A stretch of 35,611 nucleotides of DNA from a virus. Where the stretch lies: positions 1 to 35,611 of IMG/VR virus record IMGVR_UViG_3300045135_000739; one strand, given 5' to 3'. The notes below the pieces were generated by a model. That model worked only from the letters and a program-made list of their open reading frames with translations, was not told the DNA's origin and ran no database searches. This document shows, in pieces, positions 29,479-35,611 of the stretch (position 1 is the stretch's first letter; the number at the start of each line of letters is the position of its first letter). Both the position numbers and the translations under genes were made by a program.

Positions 29479-31816
29479 AATTAGGTGTGTTACCGTTACC
29501 CTGTATATAGTTCGCGCCTATACTCGCACCGTATACGTTAACAGTAGCCGAACCGCCGAACTCGATAGCTTTACCCGCTGCGCCGCCGCCGTTACCGTCG
29601 TTATTGGCACCGGCTAAACCGTAATTTGTTGCGCCTTCCGTACCCGGTACACCGTCTAATGCGTTTACTGCTACACCTTGCGTACCCGGTATACCATTCG
29701 GTGAACCTTTACCACTTCCGCCACCGTCGCCCGCTGCACCCGCTGATCCGTCGAAACCTGACGCACCGCCGCCCGGCGCGCGTATGGCACCGTTGCACGA
29801 ATAACTCACACTTTGAACGGTGCGCGTACCCGTTAGGTAAATGTTAATTGTGTGCGAATGGGTTTCACTTACTTTTAATACCGTGCCGCCCGCGCCGCCC
29901 GGTTGACCTTGTGATATTATCCCTTTGATCGAGTCTCCACCCGTACCACCCGTACCGCCGCGCGCGTCTAATGGTGTGCTACCAAGTAAGACAATGTTTA
30001 TTATTGAACCCGTCACGAACGAACCCGTAATAATAGACTGCGGGAATTCACCTTGACCGATCGCCGTTGTGTCAAATATAAAAGTGCGTGTAACCGCTGA
30101 AGTTGGACCGCCCGCTAACACAAATAAATTAATATCTTGCGTCGCTGATACGGTGATCGGTTCGTCGCCCACACTTCCCGAATAGGGATTGTATGTGGTT
30201 AATAACATTTGATAATGTGCCGCGCGGTTATAAATGGGTTTTATCTGTGTGATCTGCGCGTTAACGCTTTGTTGATCACCCGCGTAATTTTGTATTTTAT
30301 CCGCGTTAAGTGTGACAACGTCCGACAATCGCGCGCTAATACTGTCAAGTTGATCTTGACTCAATTCTAACGAGTAATTGGTAACACGACCACCGTAACG
30401 GTTGACGAAGCGTATAACCGCCGTTTGTGCCGTTTCGTAATCTTTGTTCGAATTACCAAGCAATAAAACGTCGTCTAACTGTTTCGTTTTCTCACCGTTA
30501 AATAATAACGGATCTTCATAAAATGAATTGATCGCCGCTGCTATTTTTTTATAACTGGTTTTTTCGCTATCTTCAGTAATCCCGCGTTTATCATAACGGA
30601 ACGCGGCACGACTAAACCGTCCTTTTTTATCGCGTTGACGCTTCAATGTTCCGTAATCAAACTCGATACCCTCTGTTAACGTGTCTGTTACGTTCTGCCA
30701 TGGATCGGTAGCGGTAACTTGAATTTGCCCGGTTGTTAAATCTGTAAATATATTAACTTCGACTAACTGGCAAATACGGTTTAATACGTCGACCGCTGTT
30801 TCTGGTTCGTAGTAAATAGCATTAAATAAATTATTCGGGATCCAATCGTCTAACGTGTTAATAATTGTGAAGATATTGTAATATGACGAGTCAATACCGG
30901 ACGCGGTAAAAATACTTCGGATAATATACCCTAAATTACACTCGTCGAATAATTTACCCAAGAATACACCGTCGCCCGCTTCGTGCGCTTGTGGTGTGTT
31001 AGTAAAATCACGACTCCAAACACCCGCACCAATTTGAAACGACCCGCTAGGGCGTGTTACGTCGAACGTATACGAGTCGTCGGTAATACCCGCTAAACCC
31101 GTCGCGATCAATACGTCGTCGCCAATGATTAACACTCCGTTTTCTTCTGCGCCTGTGTTGATCCAATCGCCCGAAGTTAGATCGCTGTTTGTACGCGTGA
31201 TCGTAACCTGTGTACTTGCTGCGGTTATAGAACTAACCAACGATTCGTTATATTCTTTCGGGAATTGCGACTCGTCATTGTTTAACTTGGCTAATATGTC
31301 CGTCGCGGTCAATACATACTCGTCATTACCTTTGTATTTGTAATCTTCAGCGATCAATTTGTAATTAGTTTTTAACGTGTGGGTGTAACCGTCCGTTTCG
31401 TATAGCTCGATCTCAACGTCTAAATTTTGCAATATATAACGGTCGTCTAACTTGGCAAAATAACTACCACGATCCGCGATAGTTGGATCCGCTAATAACG
31501 CGGGCGACTCCGGGTTCGGATCGTGACCTGTGAAGTCTTTAAATACTACCGACGCGGTTGTACGCGAAGCCACACCGCCACCCGGTCGAAGTTTTGGCGT
31601 AGTAATAGACACGTCGACGACTTGTTTAAATATATCCGCTTCGAATAAATTACCGCTATAGTCTGTAAATTTTAGATCTTCATATGTAACGGATAATGTA
31701 CCCGCCTGTAATTGATCCGCGCAAGATAAAGGCGAACCGTAACCGGGCGAACCGTTGATCGTACATGATCCGGTCGACTTCGGTACGCTTATTTTCACAA
31801 TATAATAATGTTCCAT
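29468..31816 (-). CDS. Tail-tip / central tail protein with glycine-rich C-terminal adhesin-like domain
   Basis: 782 residues. The first ~560 residues resemble siphophage tail-hub proteins: ITTPKLRPGGG, an ETDGYTHTLKTNY strand region, YEPETAVDVLNRICQLVEVN (a baseplate-hub helix), TDPWQNVTDTL and YNRAAHYQMLL. After residue ~590 the protein becomes glycine-rich: GGTGGTGGDS, GGAGGT, IRAPGGGASG, AGDGGGSGKGSPN, NNDGNGGGAAGK. This poly-glycine architecture is known from phage adhesins such as T4-group gp38, where it presents receptor-binding loops. It is not collagen-like: no regular GXY. It sits after the distal tail gene, and its start touches that gene's stop. Confidence 0.78.
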   Translation of the reverse strand: MEHYYIVKISVPKSTGSCTINGSPGYGSPLSCADQLQAGTLSVTYEDLKFTDYSGNLFEADIFKQVVDVSITTPKLRPGGGVASRTTASVVFKDFTGHDPNPESPALLADPTIADRGSYFAKLDDRYILQNLDVEIELYETDGYTHTLKTNYKLIAEDYKYKGNDEYVLTATDILAKLNNDESQFPKEYNESLVSSITAASTQVTITRTNSDLTSGDWINTGAEENGVLIIGDDVLIATGLAGITDDSYTFDVTRPSGSFQIGAGVWSRDFTNTPQAHEAGDGVFLGKLFDECNLGYIIRSIFTASGIDSSYYNIFTIINTLDDWIPNNLFNAIYYEPETAVDVLNRICQLVEVNIFTDLTTGQIQVTATDPWQNVTDTLTEGIEFDYGTLKRQRDKKGRFSRAAFRYDKRGITEDSEKTSYKKIAAAINSFYEDPLLFNGEKTKQLDDVLLLGNSNKDYETAQTAVIRFVNRYGGRVTNYSLELSQDQLDSISARLSDVVTLNADKIQNYAGDQQSVNAQITQIKPIYNRAAHYQMLLTTYNPYSGSVGDEPITVSATQDINLFVLAGGPTSAVTRTFIFDTTAIGQGEFPQSIITGSFVTGSIINIVLLGSTPLDARGGTGGTGGDSIKGIISQGQPGGAGGTVLKVSETHSHTINIYLTGTRTVQSVSYSCNGAIRAPGGGASGFDGSAGAAGDGGGSGKGSPNGIPGTQGVAVNALDGVPGTEGATNYGLAGANNDGNGGGAAGKAIEFGGSATVNVYGASIGANYIQGNGNTPNFIA

Positions 31817-32607
31817 TAAAAAGCCGCCCTAAATGTTAATGATACGCTGACTAACTTCGCTAAATCACCATCGGCACTAATTTGGTTTTGAGTTAAACCG
31901 AACGCCGCCCACGCCCAATGTCGCGGCACTTCGCCCGTATCTAAAAGCGCGACACCATCGTAAACACTAATAACCCCTTGTGTGTTGTATAAATCGAATA
32001 CGTCTTGTAGATCTTCGTTTACCCAATAGTTAGGCATTTTGTTTAATCTGATCGGTACGATCGGCGTAACTCGTCGATTTATTGAACCCGTCGGCGCGCC
32101 GTTTTCGTTTGTGGTATTACGACTAATAAAATTATTTTGCAAATACGCGTAAACCTGACCACCTTGTACGCCGCCGTTCGGTACGTGTGTTACGTCACCC
32201 GCTTGTATAAAACCGAATGACCAATACGACGACGAATTTACCGAATTGTTAATTGTGATTAATACAACACCTGATAAACCGGCGAAGTCTGGATCATCGT
32301 TAGCGAAAATAATAGTGTGTGTTTTATCGGTGGCGGTATATAACGAGCTAACGCCGTCTATAGGTTGACCGTTAACGGTGACAGTTAGTAAAACACTATT
32401 ACCTTTTAAATTAGTATGTAAACCGTGTATAGCCACATATTTACAATTGGTTACGCTGCCAAGGTTTAATGTGATCGTCGCCCCGGTCATTGTTAAATTA
32501 CTAGACCAATTCGTATTTAATACGTTATTAGCCGAACCGCTAACGATCGAACCGTTAACAATTAAAACCGAATTACCTATTAGATCGTTTGTTTTTGATA
32601 ATTGCAT
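31816..32607 (-). CDS. Distal tail / tail-tip protein
   Basis: 263 residues, between the tape measure and the tail-tip protein, overlapping both by one base. Beta-rich: an N-terminal segment with NVLNTNWSS and ITLNLGSVTNCKYVAIHG (a galactose-binding-like jelly-roll pattern), a middle segment VLITINNSVNSSSYWSFGF, and a C-terminal segment PNYWVNEDLQDVFDLYN, GEVPRHWAWAAFG. Position fits the distal tail protein that starts the tip. I do not recognise a specific named family. Confidence 0.65.
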   Translation of the reverse strand: MQLSKTNDLIGNSVLIVNGSIVSGSANNVLNTNWSSNLTMTGATITLNLGSVTNCKYVAIHGLHTNLKGNSVLLTVTVNGQPIDGVSSLYTATDKTHTIIFANDDPDFAGLSGVVLITINNSVNSSSYWSFGFIQAGDVTHVPNGGVQGGQVYAYLQNNFISRNTTNENGAPTGSINRRVTPIVPIRLNKMPNYWVNEDLQDVFDLYNTQGVISVYDGVALLDTGEVPRHWAWAAFGLTQNQISADGDLAKLVSVSLTFRAAF

Positions 32608-34472
32608 TATGTACGCCCACTGTCGCGCGATCTTTCCACGCCCTTACTAATACCGTCGAATATGTCGTCGCCGCTATCCGTTGAAATAATAATACGTTGT
32701 GTTGCATTGTTTGTCGACACGTCCGATACACCTACTTCGATCGTCGGTGTTTGATCTTGCTGCGGTGTACTAAACGCAATTGTACCACCACCCGACGACG
32801 GCGCACCCGACGACGGCGCACCACCACCGAATGACATACTATTAACCGCTTGCAATTGTGCCAATGACGCGGTTAACGCTATACCCGCCGCTATCGATCC
32901 GCCAATTGGACCACCTAACGCCGAACCATAAGCGTATGAGTTTTGAACCGCTTCGGGTATTTTTAACGCGACTTGTGATTTAGTGTAAACTTTGTTTATC
33001 TCGAATAATGCGCGCGACTGCGACGCACCCGACGACAATAGATTTTCGAAAGTAGCTTTGCCTGCTTTTACCTGTTCGTTACCGTAAAACTTAGCTAGAT
33101 CCGCTTTCGATTTTAAGTATTGTTCCTCGTCAATCAACCCTTGTTCGCGCGCTTGTTTTAAATAATCTTCTTCGCGTTGTTTTTGCTGCATTAATATGTC
33201 GAATTCTGAAGCGAACGCGCTTGTAATTAATTCGGTACGTGTTGCGAATGATTGCGTTAACTCGTCGATCTCCGTTACCGCTTCAGCGCGCGACGACGTT
33301 TTACCGTCCAAACCTGTAAACACTTCGCCGCCTGTCGCTTCGGGTTTAATCTCGCCACCTTCGAAGCGTTGCGCGTCTGCTAGTTTCTTTTGTTCACTCT
33401 CTAATTCTTCACGGCGCGCTTTTAATTCTGCGATACGTTCTTCGAGTTGTTTCTTCTCTGCTGCGTCCGGGTCTTGTCCGCGCGCTTGACTAATACCACG
33501 CGCGAAACCGCCGCCCATATCCGCGACCCGTTGCGCTTTTTGTGGTAATTCTTCTAATTGTTTATTAAGGCTTTCGATTTGACGATCGACCGCTTGAATA
33601 CTATTTATTTGTTCCGCTTCTTTGAACGTGTTAATAAAATCAACTATTGCTTGCGTCGCGTCCGGGACTATCTCGATCACACCATTAAAAAAGTCGCTTA
33701 ATATCGGCGCTAATGTTGCGCTGATCAAGTTGGAACTGTTACCCATGGCGGTTGTCAACGTGTCCCAATCTTGTGCGGTTTGCGTTAACGCTTCTTGTTG
33801 CTCTGTTGTTAACTTCATCGACTCGTTGATCTTGTTATATCCGTCGCGAAGTCGGTTTAATTCCTTCGCTTGATCGGCGAATAGTGGGATTAATCGCGAC
33901 GCGTCGTTACCCATTGATTCCATGACGAACGTCATTTGTGAACCTGTCGCGTTTGCTTCTTCCATCATACCGACCATTTGACCCAATATTTGATCGCTGC
34001 TCATATACTGGAACTGATCAGCAAGTGTTAACGCTTCTTGTTTCGTTAATCCCACAACGTCGACGAAATCTTGAAACGCGCCTGTACCAACCGCCGCAAA
34101 TTCACCGACTCGATCCGCTACGTCTTTCGATATGTCGGCAATTTGATCCGCGTCGACGCCATATTGACGAGTCGCGAAGGATAACGATCTAAAGTCGTCA
34201 CCTGTTAATTTTGCTTGTTTCGCTAATATGTCTAATTCACGCGTACTTTTAGCCGAAGCAACCACCATGGTACTAATCGCGGTTGCGGCTGCTGCCATTG
34301 TCGCTACTGCTGTCGCGCTTATATTAACGAATGATTTACCCATGCGGGCGAAGTTGCTATCGAATATTGATCGCGTTTTGTCCGACTCGTCGCGCGCGTC
34401 TTCCATGGCTTCACGTAAACCGTCGATCTTACCGTCGATCGTTACAACTAATTTTTCTAAGTCAACCGCCAT
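32607..34472 (-). CDS. Tape measure protein
   Basis: 621 residues. MAVDLEKLVVTIDGKIDGLREAM is a typical N terminus. A membrane-like Ala-rich helix (ATAVATMAAAATAISTMVVA) is followed by long heptad-rich helices (EQQEALTQTAQDWDTL, ERIAELKARREELESEQKKL) and the C-terminal SALGGPIGGSIAAGIALTASLAQLQA, the second hydrophobic segment common near the end of tape measures. GGGAPSSGAPSSGGG is a short repeat. Length sets the tail: at ~1.5 angstrom per residue, about 90 nm. It lies directly after the chaperone pair, the invariant siphophage order. Confidence 0.92.
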   Translation of the reverse strand: MAVDLEKLVVTIDGKIDGLREAMEDARDESDKTRSIFDSNFARMGKSFVNISATAVATMAAAATAISTMVVASAKSTRELDILAKQAKLTGDDFRSLSFATRQYGVDADQIADISKDVADRVGEFAAVGTGAFQDFVDVVGLTKQEALTLADQFQYMSSDQILGQMVGMMEEANATGSQMTFVMESMGNDASRLIPLFADQAKELNRLRDGYNKINESMKLTTEQQEALTQTAQDWDTLTTAMGNSSNLISATLAPILSDFFNGVIEIVPDATQAIVDFINTFKEAEQINSIQAVDRQIESLNKQLEELPQKAQRVADMGGGFARGISQARGQDPDAAEKKQLEERIAELKARREELESEQKKLADAQRFEGGEIKPEATGGEVFTGLDGKTSSRAEAVTEIDELTQSFATRTELITSAFASEFDILMQQKQREEDYLKQAREQGLIDEEQYLKSKADLAKFYGNEQVKAGKATFENLLSSGASQSRALFEINKVYTKSQVALKIPEAVQNSYAYGSALGGPIGGSIAAGIALTASLAQLQAVNSMSFGGGAPSSGAPSSGGGTIAFSTPQQDQTPTIEVGVSDVSTNNATQRIIISTDSGDDIFDGISKGVERSRDSGRT

Positions 34473-34474
34473 TT

Positions 34475-34687
34475 TTAAACCTCGTAACCGTAGATCCGGC
34501 GTTCAATACTTAAAACAGTATAGCGCGGATCGACTATTTCTTCTTTCGATTCGTCCTTTAATAATCGCATAAAAAAAGAATAGGTTAAATTATTAAAGTC
34601 AAGCGGGGATATATTAAACCGTGTTTGTGCGATCTTAGCCCACAATAACCAATCGATCGGCGGTGGCGGGCTAAGATCTTCATACAT
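34475..34687 (-). CDS. Tail-assembly chaperone, second part (probably made as a -1 frameshift fusion)
   Basis: 70 residues if started at the ATG 34687: MYEDLSPPPPIDWLLWAKIA then a helical segment. It is in the -1 frame relative to the upstream chaperone gene, and that frame is open through the A-run at 34702-34710 without a stop. In lambda (gpG/gpGT) and most siphophages this second part is made only as a frameshift extension. No ribosome site precedes the ATG. The expected fusion is about 218 residues. It binds the tape measure during tail assembly and is absent from the virion. Confidence 0.8.
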   Translation of the reverse strand: MYEDLSPPPPIDWLLWAKIAQTRFNISPLDFNNLTYSFFMRLLKDESKEEIVDPRYTVLSIERRIYGYEV

Positions 34688-34692
34688 GAAAG

Positions 34693-35130
34693 TTAGGAAG
34701 GTTTTTTTTTACCGTCGTTTTTAGTTTTACCCATTAACACTGAAGTAACCGAGTCAACAAACATAATAGGGTAACTCAATGCGGTTTTACCTTCTTCGTC
34801 GACGTGTTGGTATGCGCGTTCTAACAATACGTTTTCTTGCATTTCGTCGAATGTGATCTTACTGTTATTCACTTTCGCCGCCGCGTAAAACCACACCGCC
34901 GCGTGTTTGAGTGTAACCGCTTGCGTCATTACTTCCGCTATGTCGAACGGATTTATGATCTTCTCCGCGCTACATTTACGCCAAGCATTGATCGCCTTGA
35001 ATGCGACCGCGTGGAAGTCGTCGCCCGTCATTTCTTCGAACGTTTGAATAGTCGCTAAATTGAACGTTAAGTCTAGCGGGTATTCAATCCCGCGAAACTT
35101 AACCGACGTTTTACCTGTTAATTGAGTCAT
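34693..35130 (-). CDS. Tail-assembly chaperone, first part (gpG-like)
   Basis: 145 residues: MTQLTGKTSVKFRGIEYPLD, LTFNLATIQTFEEMTGDDF, NPFDIAEVMTQAVTLKHAAV, ending KNDGKKKPS. The pattern (beta hairpin, L.F....I..(F/L)E...G, helical rest) fits the phage tail-tube-associated chaperone family. It lies between fibre and tape measure. The last codons GGT AAA AAA AAA form a slippery run at which ribosomes can enter the -1 frame of the next gene. The start overlaps the fibre stop as TAATG. Confidence 0.85.
   Translation of the reverse strand: MTQLTGKTSVKFRGIEYPLDLTFNLATIQTFEEMTGDDFHAVAFKAINAWRKCSAEKIINPFDIAEVMTQAVTLKHAAVWFYAAAKVNNSKITFDEMQENVLLERAYQHVDEEGKTALSYPIMFVDSVTSVLMGKTKNDGKKKPS
34702..34710 (-). 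other. Programmed -1 frameshift site (A9 slippery run)
   Basis: On the minus strand nine consecutive A follow GGT, containing the heptamer A AAA AAA in the correct frame. Slipping back one base continues as ACC TTC CTA ACT TTC ATG TAT into the second chaperone frame; not slipping ends three codons later at TAA (34693-34695). Confidence 0.78.
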
Positions 35131-35611
35131 TACGCGCCACCTTCTAACGCTGCGAGTCTGCGCTCTAGTTGTTCAATTTTAGCCACTAAATAAGGCACGA
35201 TCTTGGATTGATCGACCCCTGCCGGTGATACAATCTTCGCCGGTTGCACTTCTTTTTCGACGATTACGGTTTCCATCATAGGCGAACCGTCCGCGTTATA
35301 ACGTGGTTGACCTTTTTTGTCGCCCGTTTTATATAATACTGGTTGTTCGACTTCTTCAGTCTCGATGACCGCTTCTTCGTATACATCACCGATGTTTAGA
35401 TTTCTAGGTCCTTCACCCTCTGAGCCAAAGTCTAAGCCCTTATCAATAACATCGTGAGCAAGGAAACCCCAAACTGCGTCACCATCTGGATTGTTTTTCC
35501 AGTTAAACAGTGTAAATGTGTCGTATATGTCATTGAATTTTGCGTCAATGTCTGCGTCTGTCGGTTTGCCGATAACAGATTTTAAACGGTTGTCCGATGT
35601 TGTGTTGTAAG
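35130..35611 (-). CDS. Tail fibre, C-terminal part with S74-type chaperone domain (5' part lies at 1-1440)
   Basis: Read on the minus strand from the right edge, this frame continues the fibre. It contains WGFLAHDV, then DFGSEGEGPRN, then VDQSKIVPYLVAKIEQLEA, and ends LAALEGGA. WGF(I/L)A..V followed by (V/D)..SK(L/I)VP.L...I..LE is the classic C-terminal half of the Peptidase S74 intramolecular chaperone domain. That domain trimerises fibre and spike proteins and is often auto-cleaved. The stop codon overlaps the start of the tail-assembly chaperone as TAATG at 35128-35132, implying translational coupling. Positions 35304-35611 repeat positions 1-308, so this is the same gene as the left-edge fibre and not a second one, unless the genome carries two copies. 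Confidence 0.85.
   Translation of the reverse strand, partial: YNTTSDNRLKSVIGKPTDADIDAKFNDIYDTFTLFNWKNNPDGDAVWGFLAHDVIDKGLDFGSEGEGPRNLNIGDVYEEAVIETEEVEQPVLYKTGDKKGQPRYNADGSPMMETVIVEKEVQPAKIVSPAGVDQSKIVPYLVAKIEQLERRLAALEGGA
35304..35611. repeat. Terminal overlap, right copy
   Basis: Right-hand copy of positions 1-308. All nine differences fall in the third codon position of the fibre gene. Eight are synonymous and one exchanges Glu for Asp (left 175). Confidence 0.97.

Noticed and set aside
1-35611. Temperate lifestyle with integrase and attachment site
   Set aside because: No integrase, excisionase or tRNA-like attachment sequence seen; the regulators alone do not show lysogeny.

Overview
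This window looks like a complete genome of a small tailed double-stranded DNA phage with a long non-contractile tail (siphovirus morphology, HK97-type head). The two ends overlap: positions 1-308 and 35304-35611 are the same stretch of one tail-fibre gene. The molecule therefore closes into a circle (or is circularly permuted) with a unit length near 35.3 kb, and the fibre gene is whole only across the join. I see no integrase, tRNA, CRISPR array or insertion sequence. The host cannot be named; a Gram-negative bacterium is only a weak guess.

Late region, all minus strand. Reading from 13557 down through position 1 and on from 35611, the order is: small terminase, a beta-rich virion protein, large terminase, portal, a MuF-type minor head protein fused to a zinc-metallopeptidase domain, a tiny acidic gene, prohead protease, major capsid, probable decoration protein, connector and neck genes, tail terminator, three tandem tail-tube paralogues, tail fibre (across the join), tail-assembly chaperone pair with a frameshift site, tape measure, distal tail protein, and a large tail-tip protein with a glycine-rich end. 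The lysis cassette (29104-27494) follows: M15 endolysin plus several overlapping small membrane proteins, ending in a terminator. A lone plus-strand lipoprotein gene (29167-29478) interrupts this order.

Early region. Two divergent operons start from a shared promoter region near 21.8 kb. The leftward operon (21785-13971) carries a two-domain sliding-clamp-like protein, SF2 helicase, VRR-NUC nuclease, two methyltransferase-like proteins, a TetR-like regulator, a primase-helicase, small unknowns, an XRE-like regulator and a DUF7768-like protein, and ends in a terminator. The rightward operon (21869-27448) carries an AT-rich inserted gene, a proline-rich protein, a Cas4/AddB-like nuclease (DUF2800), a DUF2815 ssDNA-binding-like protein, a family B DNA polymerase and a small unknown.

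Notable features. (1) Five copies of the palindrome TTGAC-N6-GTCAA sit only at three promoters, two of them in an almost identical 44-bp module, one of which lies directly in front of the TetR-like gene. (2) A 33-bp exact direct repeat flanks an AT-rich gene inserted between that promoter and the next gene. (3) A gene-free 370-bp AT-rich region carries many TATACCCT-type repeats in both orientations. (4) GGCC is almost absent from the genome except in the tail fibre. (5) The terminal overlap differs at nine bases, all at third codon positions. (6) A MuF head protein carries an anthrax-lethal-factor-like HEFGH...E domain.
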